64,000 bases of DNA from Aurifilum marmelostoma (Eukaryota; Ascomycota; Sordariomycetes; Diaporthales; Cryphonectriaceae), in contig JAMXSV010000018.1 in NCBI GenBank assembly GCA_027559495.1, positions 434,001 to 498,000 on the forward strand. The letters run 5' to 3'. The notes below the pieces were generated by a model. It worked only from the letters and a program-made list of their open reading frames with translations. It made no database searches and was not told the origin of the DNA. The stretch's first letter is position 1. Each line of letters begins with the position of its first letter. The translations under genes and the position numbers were made by a program. Of this stretch, positions 12,942 to 24,247 are shown one piece after another.

Positions 12942-13768
12942 GGCGTGACGCCAGTCATGCTCGGAACCTCTTGCATCAAGGGATGCCTGGGATACGCCAC
13001 ATGCCTTTCCCAACCTCAGGCGATTTGGTGCCGCCTTTGTGTAGTCCTTCCAGCGCCCGCGATTAACTGCAGATCAAAATCTGATGCTTCGTCATTGCTC
13101 GGTCTGACAGGAGTACGCCCGTATCGTTGCGCCGCTTGGAGGAGCTACTTTGTTTTTTCTTTTGCCCTACCTCTCTCCCTTTCCGGAGAGAACATGCGCG
13201 GAAATAGCTAAAGAAGCTGTTGTTGCGAGCGGACACCTCGCGGGACGCAGCTCTTCAATCTGCTCACATGGAGCAGGGGCCACTCGGCCGATGTACATAA
13301 ACAGAAACCTATTGAATTACGGTGTACGGTTGGATGGGACATACGGAAAATAGAGAAAGAGAGCGCCTGGCATTCCCTCCCGTTTTGCTCTCAAGTATGG
13401 ACCATTGACAACTACCGCGAGTGACTGTATACTCAATGAAGAAAAGTGTGAACGAAGTGTGCCTTGTGCATTGACATGGCAGACAACAAAGGCTTGTGTG
13501 AGGGTTTGAAGCATTGCTTATTTCTTCTTCTCCTTCTTGAGTCTGGGTAGTCTACTGCTGATAACTACCTCTCTCTCCTTGTCTTTCGAGCTGTCATAAA
13601 TGCCTACTGCCCGATACTCTGCATGCGGTATGTCCATCATCACGTCTTTGTTGCAACACCCAAACTCCATCCGAATTTCGCTAGACTCCGTATAAAAGAA
13701 GAAAGAGGAAAAGAAGGAAAGCTCTGCAAAGTGCCAACATGAATTACAAAACCAGGCAAAGAAAACAC
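12942..13768. other. Convergent 3' intergenic region
   Basis: About 830 bp between the stop codons of the carrier (+) and the DNAJC3-like gene (-). It should hold both 3' UTRs. No gene seen. Confidence 0.6.
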
Positions 13769-14363
13769 CTAGCCGAAGGGCGAGCCACCACCACCAAATT
13801 TGAACTGGAACTGCTGGCCGCCCTGCTGGAACATGAAGGGCATACCGCCGCCGAAGGGGTTGCCGCCTTGCGCGTACGGGTGCTGGCGCTCCTGGGAGTT
13901 TGGGTCGTCGCCGCGGTCGAACCTCGCGCGCAGTTCCGGGTCGCTCAGGACCTCGTAGGCCTCGTTGATCTGGGCCATCTTCTTCTCGGCCTCCTCCTTG
14001 GTGATGTGGTTCTTGTGGGCCTTGTCTGGGTGGTGCTGGACCGTCAGCTTGCGGTAAGCGGACTTGATCTGCCTCTCGTCGGCGTCGCGGGCCACGCCCA
14101 GGACCTTGTAGTAGTCCTTGTTCTTGGAGCGGCGCAGCTCCGTCTGGGCCTCGCGTAGGAGCTTGTCCACAATAGGCTGCTTCTTGTCGGGCCTAGCTTC
14201 GCCGGCCTTCTCGAGCGTGCGAACTGCAGCCTCGTATTCCTCGGCTTCGCGTTGTTTTCTGGCCCGATGGAGGAGCCCGTAGAAGGAGTTGTCGTCCAGC
14301 GCAAGGGATTCTGCACAATACTCCTTTGCTTTTTTGCTATTGGTCTGCAAGCAAGTTTGTCAG

Positions 14364-14398
<35 letters not shown>

Positions 14399-15447
14399 AT
14401 GATGTATCGCATATCCTCCCAGCCAAGACTCTTGTTACAATTGGTTCCACTCACATCGTAGTAGCCATGACATGCCATCTCCACCAGCCTCGTGATGAGA
14501 TGTGAGGGCGCATTCTCAGGGATGAACCCATCCTGCCGCAGGCGGGCCATCTGCTCCGTGACCTCCTTGATGAGACCCAGATCCTCGCCTGATGGCGTCA
14601 GCAGCCTCGTGGCAGTCACGGGCTGCTCCCTCTCGAGAGCCGTCTCGATCTTTGCCAGCGTCTTGCTGATGGCCTTCTGATCCTTGAGCAGGTTCCTGCA
14701 GACCTTGGAGTCTGGGTCGGAGTGCAGACATTTTCTGACCTGCACCATGCCCTGCTCGAGGTCGTCCATGGCGTAGAAGTTGGTGGCGGATATCTTGACG
14801 TGCGGGCTGGTGTCGCCAGGCCGTAGGTTGAGGATGTGGTGCAGGTCGCCGATCCCGCCCGCGATCTCGCCCTTGGCGAAGCGACATCTCGACCGCAGCT
14901 CCCGCAGCGAGACGGCGCGGCTGGCGACCTTGATGGCCACACTCGCCTGGTCGACGCACTCGTCCCAATTGCTCCCCTCGGCGGCGGCCACGGCCAGCTT
15001 CGCGGCGCCCTGGGCCTCCAGCAGCTCGTCCAGCTCAGGCGACGAGGCCCCGTCCGCATTGGCCTGGAGGTACTGCTCCTTGGCGCCAGCCCAGTCGGCG
15101 TTGCGCGCCTTCAGCTTGCCCAGCTGCAGGTGGGCACCTTCAAAGCCGGGGCGCAATTCGAGACAGCGCTCGAAATCGCTGGCAGCTTGCGGTAGGCGGC
15201 CGAGGGAGAGGTAGGTAGTGGCGCGCTTGAAGTAGGTGAGGTAGTCGTCAGGGTCGCGGGCGATGGCGGCATCGTAGTAGACGAGGGCGTCGGGGATAGC
15301 ACCCTGGGACAGGTAGTGTTGTGCCTGGTTGAGGAGGGCCTGGATGGGAGTGTCGGAGGGGATGTCGGAGGGAGAGAGGGCGGCGGCGGTGGAGGAGAGG
15401 GAGAGAATGCTGGCGGCTAGCGCCAGCCTCGAGAGTCGGCCGAGCAT
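13769..15447 (-). CDS. ER-lumenal TPR-DnaJ co-chaperone (DNAJC3/P58IPK type)
   Basis: Exons 15447-14455 and 14344-13769 encode 522 aa, close to vertebrate DNAJC3 (504). An N-terminal signal peptide (~1-23, hydrophobic up to STAAALS) is followed by TPR repeats to about residue 400, then a J domain near 405-470 with the catalytic HPD motif in LTVQHHPDKAH at ~434, then a Gly/Phe/Gln-rich tail. The 110-bp intron has GTGAGT and TGCAG sites and joins HGYYD to TNSKKAKEYC. By family, it binds unfolded ER clients through the TPRs and passes them to the lumenal Hsp70 BiP/Kar2, stimulating its ATPase. No HDEL-type retention signal is present, as is usual for this family. Confidence 0.9.
14364..14398. 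repeat. Compound (CT)n(GT)n microsatellite in DNAJC3-like intron
   Basis: CT units to about 14382 followed directly by GT units to 14398, inside the only intron of the gene (14345-14454). Confidence 0.9.
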
Positions 15448-16379
15448 TGTGTTTTTATCTTTCTTTCTCTCTGTTGAATTTCGCGACAGTCGATGGCGCG
15501 TCGTGGTGTGGGAGTAGTCGTCTCGTCTGGAGTGGCGAGGAAATGCAGATCAGATTGTGAGCTGCGCAATTGTGGTTGCGCTTGTTGAAGCGTTTGGACC
15601 GCGGCCCTTCGTGTCGAGGGAGAGGAGAGAGCCACAGCAAATGAATGAGCTGCACCAGAATGCTGACGTCCAGGCGAAGAGGAATGAAAGTGGGAAAAAA
15701 AAAAAAAAAGCCACAGTCAGTGGAAATGGCAGACGTGTCTGCTGGGCGAGACAAGAACGTGGTCTCGAGGAGGATGGGGAGGCAGAATAGTTTCTTTGGC
15801 CGTTGGTTGAAAAGGGAAATGGATAGTTGGCCTCTTTGAGAGTTCTCGGCGATGCATACTATGGCGCTGTCGTAATTCGTCGACAAAAACCCAGTATACA
15901 GGCCCATGTACCTCAGTGCTACTGTACTTTGTACTATACATAAAAAAAGAGATCTATCGATCGAGCCCGAGCCCATGCTTCCAGGGGTCTCGCCTCGACA
16001 TCCCGCGATATTGAGGTACGCACCGTGTCCGCATTCGATTGCAGATAGGACTAGTCACTTACAATCTTCAAGGGCTTTAGGCTGTGATTCAACCCCTGCC
16101 TGCACCCTAGTCGTTCCCCCGTGAACCAACCAGCTGCAGGCGCTGGTGCCCCTCCCCCCAATCTAGGCCCCCCTGCTCGACCTTCTTTCTTCAGCACGTT
16201 AGCACGTGAACCCCTGCCGCTGGCCTGCTCGTGACGGCGTGCCAGAAGCGCGCCGTGGGGGGAGGAATTATGCCTAGGGAGGACCACTGAGACTCGTCTC
16301 ATCTCGCTACACCCCTTCCCTCTTTTCTTTCAAGATATCATTTTTCGTCTTTCTTCTCCTGCTGGAATGCCTCCCTGAA
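15448..16379. promoter_or_regulatory. Divergent DNAJC3-like/HAUS1 intergenic region
   Basis: A 930-bp gap between divergent starts. It contains an A-tract of about 15 near 15696-15710 and C-rich stretches near 16140-16175. No conserved coding is seen. It should contain both promoters. Confidence 0.5.
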
Positions 16380-17303
16380 ATGATGGCTCACCTCCCATCC
16401 GACGCCGCCATATTCTCGCCTTCCGTTGCCCGCCAGGCCGCCTCGACGGCCAAGGACTGGAGCTATGTCGACAGCTGGCTAGCATCCAAGTACAACGGCC
16501 GCCGGCCGCCGCCCTTTGAGAGGAACCCTGACACCCTCAGGGCACTCTTGGCCCTCGCGAGCCTCAACGAGGCGGCGGACGAAAGCCGTGACCTCCTGGC
16601 CCACGCCGAGGCCGACGCGCTGCAGCGAGTCAGGTCTCTTGACGAGGGCGTGGCAGGCAACGACGGCCCGATCGATGTCTCTGCGTTCAGGGAGCAGGTC
16701 CTGGCTGCTCTGGAGGACAGTCTCACCAGGGACGGCAAGGCTTCCCTCGATGCGATGGCGACCTCGGCCGTGCACCTGGGCATTGCTCTTCCCGAGCCTG
16801 CACAGCTCGGACAGGCGATGCTCGACCTGCAGGCCCGAAACTTTGATCTTGAGCAGGCCGCGGCGCGGGTCGAGGTCCTGCAGCGCTACACCGATCTCGA
16901 GCTCGCAAAGCTGGACAAGCTGCTCGGGGAGGTCGACGGTGATGGGTACCGGCCCCCTGCCGATCTTCCTCGGCAGAATCTTGATATGCAGCGCAAGACC
17001 AAAGCCATGGCCAAGCAACTGCTCGAGATGAAGGACAAGGTCTCGTCTCTGGCAAGGGCGGTGGGCGTCCCTAACCCGACGATCGAGCAGCTTCGCCAGG
17101 AGGAGGAGAGGTATCTCGAGCTCCTCGAGGTGAAGAGGAGGCTCGACCAGCAGGTCAACGAGTTCGAGGGTCTGCCGCCGGATACGGAGCAGGCACGCCA
17201 ACAGCTTGACATGCTGCGTAGGGAGCTGCGTAGCATAACCGACCGCCGTGACGCCGTCTTTGAGAACCTAGTCGAACGCGAGACACCACGAAAGGGAAGA
17301 TGA
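16380..17303 (+). CDS. HAUS1: HAUS augmin-like complex subunit 1
   Basis: Intronless 307-codon ORF with long coiled coils. The N-terminal WLASKYNGRRPPPFERNPDT segment aligns by eye with the human HAUS1 segment around WLKKIFGDHPIPQYEVNP, and the later ASLDAMATSAVHLGI resembles the human LNALVDSAVAL region; the C-terminal third is a coiled coil (VKRRLDQQVNEFEGL...). Augmin recruits gamma-tubulin to existing microtubules for branching nucleation in the spindle. Two ATGs are adjacent at 16380 and 16383 and either could start. The complex is absent from budding yeast but kept in many filamentous fungi. The gene converges on VAC14 with only 177 bp between stops. Confidence 0.82.
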   Translation: MMAHLPSDAAIFSPSVARQAASTAKDWSYVDSWLASKYNGRRPPPFERNPDTLRALLALASLNEAADESRDLLAHAEADALQRVRSLDEGVAGNDGPIDVSAFREQVLAALEDSLTRDGKASLDAMATSAVHLGIALPEPAQLGQAMLDLQARNFDLEQAAARVEVLQRYTDLELAKLDKLLGEVDGDGYRPPADLPRQNLDMQRKTKAMAKQLLEMKDKVSSLARAVGVPNPTIEQLRQEEERYLELLEVKRRLDQQVNEFEGLPPDTEQARQQLDMLRRELRSITDRRDAVFENLVERETPRKGR

Positions 17304-17480
17304 CACTTTGCGCGGAAGACGAGGCATGTCATAATATACCCTGTCTGGCATCTGATGCATTACTGTCCCTGGGCCAAATTCCTCTCGATTGGGTATTTTA
17401 TGGTACGCTATGACACTTCCCACAAAACAAAAGACATAAGAGAAGAAGAAGAAGGAAAAGACCCGAGTTTTATCCCATCG

Positions 17481-20400
17481 CTATGGCTGTCCCCTCTTCC
17501 TCCCTACTGTCGCGCCTAGCCTGCCAAACTGCCTACCGAGGCCTGACTTAGGCTTGGCGGCAGGGGGCAGAGGCGCAGGTGTGTCTTTGAGAGGCACCGG
17601 TGGTGCTCGTCCCGCTGGCGCCTTGGCCGGAGGCATGTCGAGGCTGTCTGTAATGCGGAGGTCGCCTACTCCCAGAGTCGGTCTATCGTCTAGATCCCCA
17701 CCTAGTCTCTGCGCTCTCCTGGCGCGTTCCTGAACACTACGGAACTTCTCGAGCAGCTCTCCCCACCGTATGATACCTTCTTCACGGCCCTTGAGCCGAT
17801 TAGGTCTATCGAAAGATGAAGCACCTGGGGTTGTGGCGGAACTGGGAGGGATAGCGTGAGTATTGATACTGGCAGTGGATTTGGAACGAGGAGGAGGGGC
17901 TTGAAGGAATTGAACCACATCCACCACTGACCCTTGCCGAGTGTGTGATGGATTCGTGTTCGGTTGGACATACGGTCTGGGTGCGATGTGTAGATACCCT
18001 ATGGAGCTGACGCTGTTCAGTCTGTTTTTAAGGGCAGCAAATGCGGACGATTGCGGCAGCAGCATCAACAATCCGTAGAGGCATTTGTACAGATGAGGGT
18101 ACTTCTCTGGTTCCAGCAGTTGGAGCCGAAGGTCTGCAGATCGGTTCAGCACTTTCCCAACCTCCAAAAATGTTTCAGGGTGGCATTGGAAACGTTGACG
18201 TACATGTGAATACTGGTGACTCCAGAAGCTGGACCAGTTTATCGATCTGGATGAGGATGTTGACCGTCATCTCCAACTCGGCGCTGGATGATTGTCGCAG
18301 TTAGCAGCTTGCCTAACCCCCCCTTGAGGTGACTGCTTCGACCTACAATATTTGGAGCAAGTTGTAAGCCTGTTCGTAGGCCTGAGCGAGGAGACACAAC
18401 GAGAATGTCGCGACGGCATTGTAGCACCACGATCGGAAGAGAGCCACAAAGAAGGCCTGGCCGTCCTGTGGAAGCAGTGGGTCAGCATCAGGTACAGCGG
18501 GACGGCCTGTGGTCGGTTGTACCTTGGACTCGAGGTTGCGCAGCCTCTTGCGCAGCTCAGAAAGCTCTGGGGCGGTGATGAGATTGTTGTTGAGGTTCTG
18601 CACCATGATGCTGGCGAACTCGACATCCTCCTCCTTCTCGATACAATCTGCCAGGGTGCGATAAATACGCTCGGCGCTCAGGCTGACACACAGCTGACGT
18701 ATGATGAGGTTTCCTCTCGTCTCTAGGAGTCTGCGGTCTGTCGAGAACAGCTGCAGCAGACTGACCATGAAGTTGGTGAAGTAGCTGTCCTCGCTGTTCC
18801 TGGAGATCTGGGAGAGCAGCTGCAGATCCTTGGTGACGACTGCTTCTGCGGGATCCGAAAGTGTCTTCAGCAGAGCAGGGAACGTTCCATCGTTGAACGC
18901 GAGGACTTTCCTGGGTGCCTTCCTGTGCAGCATGATGAGCCAGGTCAGCGCAGCCACCCGGGTAGCCTCATGATCGTTTAGAAACAGCAGGGTCAGGGAA
19001 TTGACGGCTGCTGCATAGTCCAGGTCTGCCTGGGGGTTGTTAGACGGCGCAGGCGTTGGCCCTCGAGGCGTGCCCTCCGCAATCGATGGGCCCTGAGGGT
19101 TTGGTGTTGGACTCGGTGTATCGAGGTCCCGAGCACTGGCCAGAGAAGCCCGCCCGCTGGGGCCGCCTTCCTGGCGCTCTCCGACCAGCGGCACCCTGGA
19201 TCCCCGCTGGGACAAGGCGAGCTCCGGCTCATCTGACAGCGAAACAACGTAGTCCATCAGCGCATTGTTCACTCTTGCCGCTGCCAGACGAATCGACTCG
19301 ACCCCGCTGGCCATTGCTGGAAGTAGGTGGGCCAGGATCTTGGGGGTGAAGGGCAGAACCTCCTCGGGACATATGTCCAAGAACTCAACAATCCACTTGA
19401 GTGATTCTAGCAGGCCATCCTCGTCTGTACCGGAAGCGAACCCCACGCGGTCGCCCATCTTCAATGGTCCGCCTATAGGATTGGACTGGTCGAGAGAGGC
19501 AGTCAAGATCTCGAGGATTGCCTTGTAATTGATCTGGACATCCTGTCCCGGGATCCAGTCGTCTTCACTGCTGGTGTCGCCCTCTTCGTCGGCCAAGGTG
19601 GAGTCGAGCTCATCCCCTTCCTCGAGGGCCACGTGGGCGCTGCCGCTGTCTAGAGAGTCCTCCCGCTTACGCTTGCCCTCTCCTTTGGACCTCTTGCTTT
19701 CCGCGATGCCCTTCTTGACGCGAGATATGCGCTTGATCTCACTGAGAAATTTATCAAGGCAAGACTGCGTGGCCTGGTGTACGTCACGATTCGGATCGCT
19801 CAGAAACTTGAGTAGGTTACCCAGGAACTCTGGCAGGAAGGTGACCAATTCCAGATCGGGTATCGAGTCAAGCAAAGTGATCCATCCGACGAGGAATGTG
19901 CGAGTAAAGGGGTTGATGGTATAAGCGCGGTCCTTCAACAGTGGGATGAACCGCTCCAGCGAAAAGGCGGTGGGTAGGCTGGCGGGCTCGTCCATGACAT
20001 CTTTGTCTTTGGAGGTTTTCTCGTCACCCACGACGTCGGCATTGGACATCTCCAAAACGCTGACGTAGGTTGCAGCCGACTCGGACACGATGTCTTTGAT
20101 GAGACGATCGAGGAGCTCGGCTCCATTCTTGACAGACAGCTCCGAGTCTGCGCCCAGCTAGCGAGGCCCGAGTGTCAGCACCAAGGCAGAGACGGACGTT
20201 GAGCATAGCCAAGAGCGCGAGGACAACCTACCTTGCAGAGGGCATCGAAGATATGGTTGAAATACTTGAGAATCTCCCCCTTGGCGACCTTGGCAATGTT
20301 GTACATTGCCTCGCATGCATAATACCTAACTCGTGCATCCTGATCGGTGAAGCAAGCCAGCACAGGGGGGACGATAACCTCGAGATATCGCGGGAGCTCC

Positions 20401-20766
20401 TGGGAGGAGGTCAGCTCTCCGACCAGGTGGGACACGATCCTGGTGGGGACGCGGGTGGTATGACAGAGTCTGGACATACCGAACCAAGGGCTATGGCAGC
20501 AGCGGCCAAGCCGATGAGCCCTCCATTGCGAGCGTGGGGCTGATGGACAGCATAGGCATACTCGTTGCAGAGCTGGTCGAGGATAGCAGCGATCCTGTCA
20601 TAGTCCTTGACGGCCGCAAGCTCTCGAATCACACGTTCAAGCCTGGGGCGGGATCAGCAGCTGACCCAGCCGGAGCACAAGGGCGGGGAAAAACAAACTC
20701 GAGGGCACCAATTTTACGCTTCTCGTAGAGCTTGTCGTTGAGAGCACGCTGGACGTTGGCGTCCAT
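17481..20766 (-). CDS. VAC14: VAC14, scaffold of the Fab1/PIKfyve PI(3,5)P2 complex
   Basis: HEAT-repeat scaffold holding the kinase Fab1 and phosphatase Fig4 on the vacuole to control PI(3,5)P2. Seven exons: 20766-20699, 20642-20480, 20399-20232, 20157-18523, 18465-18347, 18283-18204 and 18133-17481, giving 961 aa. Introns are 56-80 bp. The N-terminus (MDANVQRALNDKLYEKRKIGA) and the block YYACEAMYNIAKVAKGEILKYFN form the Fab1-binding HEAT region. The block SWCYNAVATFSLCLLAQAYE through LLEPEKYPHLYKCLYGLLML is the Fig4-binding region (~560-760). The last ~180 residues are Pro/Ser/Arg-rich and disordered. The 57-bp intron 18466-18522 is a multiple of three without a stop, so it can be misread as coding; removing it restores LESK-DGQAFFVALF. 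Confidence 0.94.
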
Positions 20767-22888
20767 GGTGGCTCAAGAGAGGGGCGACGTTATGAGCCAA
20801 GGCTCATGATCCCCCAGCACTTTGCACCTGGAGCCTGCCCGTTTCGAAGTTTGGCGATTCTAGAAGAGCGGTGGTATGGATGTCCGACTTGAGACCAGAG
20901 GTTCGAGATGGCCCCCGGGGGGGTGGAGGGGTTGGACCGAAGAGAGCAGGAAGCAGGATCCCTACTTGATGACAGCTAGAGAGGGATTCGAAGCAGCGCA
21001 CGGCACAAGTCTCTTGGAAGGTTCCAGGAATTCAGAAAAGTTGGTGTGGGCTATTCGTCGTGGGATGAGCGATGGAAATGCGGATCGAGGAGGCTGGAGA
21101 CGGTTGCCTCTGCTTGCCTGTTTGCGTGTTTGCCGCGGTGGACCGTCAGATCGGACCCGTGCCCCCCCCCTCCAAACAAGACGAAGAGATAAAAATGACG
21201 TCCAGAGCGCCAGTGCCAACAGCAAGCTTGGGGCGCGGGTGCGGGTGCGGGTGGGTGCGTCGAAGATACGCCAAGTACCCGCTACTTGGTTCGGTGCCCC
21301 AGTGTAAGGGTGACTGATCGCATTTGTGCGGGTCACCCGGGTACCTAAAACATGCTGATAGGGCGCTAACGCTGCGCCTGGGTCACCTACCTGATGACTT
21401 CTATTATCATTGGTAGGCTCGTCGGTGTACTGCCAGTAGTACGTACAACACCATATAGTACTAGCACGGCAGCAATACTACACTGGCCTTTCTTGTAGCG
21501 TATAGTATGTAACATGCAGTATGCAATCACCTTCTCTTCCTACGGCCAGATACCACCTCGTGTATTATCGAACCCTTGCCCTTGGAATAGCCGTGTAAGG
21601 TCATCCATTTCAACAGCTGTGATCTCTTCTGACTGCACGCCTTGCAATGGTGCAACCACTTTGAGAATGCACTTCAGGCTTTGGTCAGATCTGGCGCCGC
21701 CATACTTGGTTACTGGTCAGGTACTCATGGTAATCAACCATTATCCTGGTTTATTATTCTGGCCCGAGACTCCATCATCAAGTCGAGTATAGACAACTAC
21801 TCGCAATCTGGCCCCGACAGATACTTCCATGGCGAGCGAAAAGTACGTGATTATGACCGGACCACTGTTCTCGGATGGTCTGAAAGCCTGGTCTGCGAGT
21901 GGCGATGACACAGACAGTAATCACTGAACCACAGTCTGATGGCTTCACTGATATTCTAAGCCACTCTGGCATGAAAGACCTCCCTGACGAGGGAAAAAAA
22001 AAAAAAAAAGGAAACAAAGGTAGTCAATACCATACGGTGCTGCTCTTGGGAAATGTGGGAGAGGGGCATGAGAAGGAGGGGGACAGCTGGTGAGATTACA
22101 TCTAACGGCTGACCTTCACAAGGCTGAGCTGAAGCCTCCATTATCCTTACCTTTCTCACCCCTTTCCCACAGAAACTCGGAGCGGATGATCGTGGCGCCC
22201 GTCACTCATTACTACAACAGTCCAGGACGTCGGATAGAAATAGGTCTAGACTCTGGGAGTCCGAAGAGAGCCAGCCACTGGCGTGTCTACCCGCGCAAGT
22301 TTCAAATCAGCGCTACACCCTTCCTGGTCACGAAAGGCAAGCTGGTCCACCGGCTGGCTCACGAAGAGGAGGGCACACCTCCGCGTCTGGAATGCTGCCG
22401 ATGGCACATACTTTTTTCTGTCGCGAGAGTACGTCGGCCCGGTACTGATCTGTTCTGTACGCCCTCGAGTGGCTGCACGAGTGGCTGCACGATGCTCTGA
22501 GCACCATGCCCTGGACCAGCTCTGCTACCGGCAGTGATCGGATGTGGGGGAACGCGCACCTGATCTCTGCAGACAACAGGAGGGACGTCGATCCAGACGA
22601 CTCAAAGGGAAATTCGCTTTTGTCTTGTGGAAACGCACGTCTTTGCACAGGTTATCATTCGTTCCTGTTGAACTCCAGACTCCACTCGCTGCCCAGTTAG
22701 CGCCCAGCCGATGTCCGCAAAATGAACACCTCAAACCCGCAGAGAAACTTTAAAACGCCAAGTTGACAGCCCGTGCCACGCGGCCCTGTCTCCTATTTCC
22801 TCCCCCTCTCTGTGTCCAGTGTCGTTGCAAGCCCTAAGCTAGAGAACACTGTTCTAGAGCCATCTGACCCTCAGCTGCTCACTTCTTA
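20767..22888. other. Intergenic 2.1 kb upstream of VAC14
   Basis: VAC14 promoter side and then sequence without a supportable gene. ORFs such as 22090-22500 (+) have no family resemblance. It contains a C-run at 21161-21170 and an A-run near 21994-22009. No RNA gene recognised. Confidence 0.5.
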
Positions 22889-23147
22889 CTAGACCCTCCC
22901 CCTCCTTGTTTTCCCCCCACTGCTTCCACCTTGGCTTCCTCCTTGGGTTTGTCCTGAAGTCTCCTTGTTCGTTTTGGCAGCCAGTGCGGCTCTTCTTGCA
23001 AAGTCGTCCTGCACGGGCACAGAAGAGACCTCTTCGTCAGTATTCCTTGTTGTCCAGAGGCGGCTGGCCCGTATGCTGCCTTACCTTTTCACCTCTGGCC
23101 TTCTTTATACGCTCCGCAGCGGCCTCGTCCATTCTTCCTTTCCCCAT
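22889..23147 (-). CDS. Small Gly-rich hydrophilic protein, two exons
   Basis: Exons 23147-23085 and 23008-22889 encode 60 aa. The first reads MGKGRMDEAAAERIKKARGEK and the second starts DDFARRAALAAKTNKE and turns Gly/Gln/Ser-rich. The 76-bp intron has a GTAAGG donor and TGCAG acceptor and is in phase. The pattern (short Ala/Arg amphipathic head, Gly/Ser tail) resembles a group of small uncharacterised filamentous-fungal proteins, some likened to seed-maturation/LEA proteins; that is my recollection, not a search result. The last residues are odd: the present frame ends KTRRGRV, while removing one base from the G6 run at about 22912-22917 would give a Gly-rich tail ending SSKK. The function is unknown. 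Confidence 0.65.
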
Positions 23148-23343
23148 GCTGGGCTGACGAGGTGCGGCCCTTGCAAACCCTGACCCAATCCGTGGTCTCT
23201 GAAAGGGTGTAGTGTAGAGGAATATGACGGATGCTTGATGGAGAATTAGATCGTAAAGTGGAGTGTGTAAAGATGGCCTAGATAGCTCTGCCACGAGATG
23301 GTCGAGCCTGGTTGAAGGTGGGATAAAGCTAGAGCTCAGGGAT

Positions 23344-23934
23344 TCATCTCAAGCCCACCCGCAGTGATATACGGGGTTGAATGTTGAGTCTTGAGGGGGC
23401 GAGAGAGAGAGAGAGGGGGGGGGGGGAGGGGAGGAGACACGGCATGCGAATACAGACGGATATGTGATGGAGATGATGTTTGGTCTCTTCAAGGGCGCGG
23501 CGCCTGAGCCTTGAAATATATGATGACCGCAGCAGGGCCTCCAGAGCCCCAGGCTTGCCCATGTCGAGGCAAATATCGGCAAACAGCTGGCCTTCTTCCT
23601 GGGGGTCATTGCTTTCTCGGCCCCAGCAAAGCCAGAGTCGGACCAAGGGTGAGTGAGGGTCGTGCCCCATAAGCAACTTCAAGATTTTGGCCCACAGCAC
23701 GTATGCAGTGCACCACTCGGAAGCGAACACATCGGCCCTGTCTCCGGCCTGATCAGGTTTCCTTGGCTTATCCCAAGACAGCTTTTTTTGCTTTTTTGTG
23801 TGATATCTTTTTCTTTTCCTTGTCCCTCCAACTTCCTTTTCCCCCCCTCTAGCAGGGACGGGAACAGGGCGGGACAGTCGGCGGTACGAAGCAGGCCCGG
23901 TCCCGGTGCTCGCCGTCAGGACGACCACACACAC
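23344..23934 (-). CDS. Doubtful hypothetical ORF
   Basis: A 196-codon ORF. The stretch ADVFASEWCTAYVLWAKILK through GALEALLRSSYISRLRRRA (about 23480-23730) has C/G-rich third positions and a helical, repeat-like look, while the N-terminal Lys/Arg part and the Ser/Leu/Pro tail look non-coding. It matches no family I know. It could be one exon of a gene, a degraded copy, or chance. Confidence 0.22.
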   Translation of the reverse strand: MCVVVLTASTGTGPASYRRLSRPVPVPARGGEKEVGGTRKRKRYHTKKQKKLSWDKPRKPDQAGDRADVFASEWCTAYVLWAKILKLLMGHDPHSPLVRLWLCWGRESNDPQEEGQLFADICLDMGKPGALEALLRSSYISRLRRRALEETKHHLHHISVCIRMPCLLPSPPPLSLSLAPSRLNIQPRISLRVGLR

Positions 23935-24214
23935 CCGCCCGCCCTAGGCGTGTGTAGCAGAGTAGTGTGTGGGTCATTGTAACTGCAAAGTGAGGACCCC
24001 GGCCTGTCATTTTCTGCATGTTTCGCCCGATCAACCCGACTGAACCCTGTCGGCCATGTGCGCAAATCTGCGGCGGCAGATATCATATGATATATTAAGC
24101 TGCGACGGATGTCTTGTGTGTAGGCGTGTGCACGGAGCAGAGAAGGACCACCAGCTGGCGGGCTCGTCTGGGCCCGTCCGAGGACTCGCCTGTCTCACCA
24201 CAACCGTGGAGGAT

Positions 24215-24215
<1 letters not shown>

Positions 24216-24246
<31 letters not shown>
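24216..24246. repeat. Poly(A) tract of 31
   Basis: An uninterrupted run of 31 A on the plus strand in intergenic DNA, the longest homopolymer in the window. The flanks are GC-rich. Confidence 0.95.

Positions 24247-24247
<1 letters not shown>

Noticed and set aside
16479..17201. 240-aa minus-strand ORF
   Set aside because: Antisense to HAUS1, whose sense frame matches the family.
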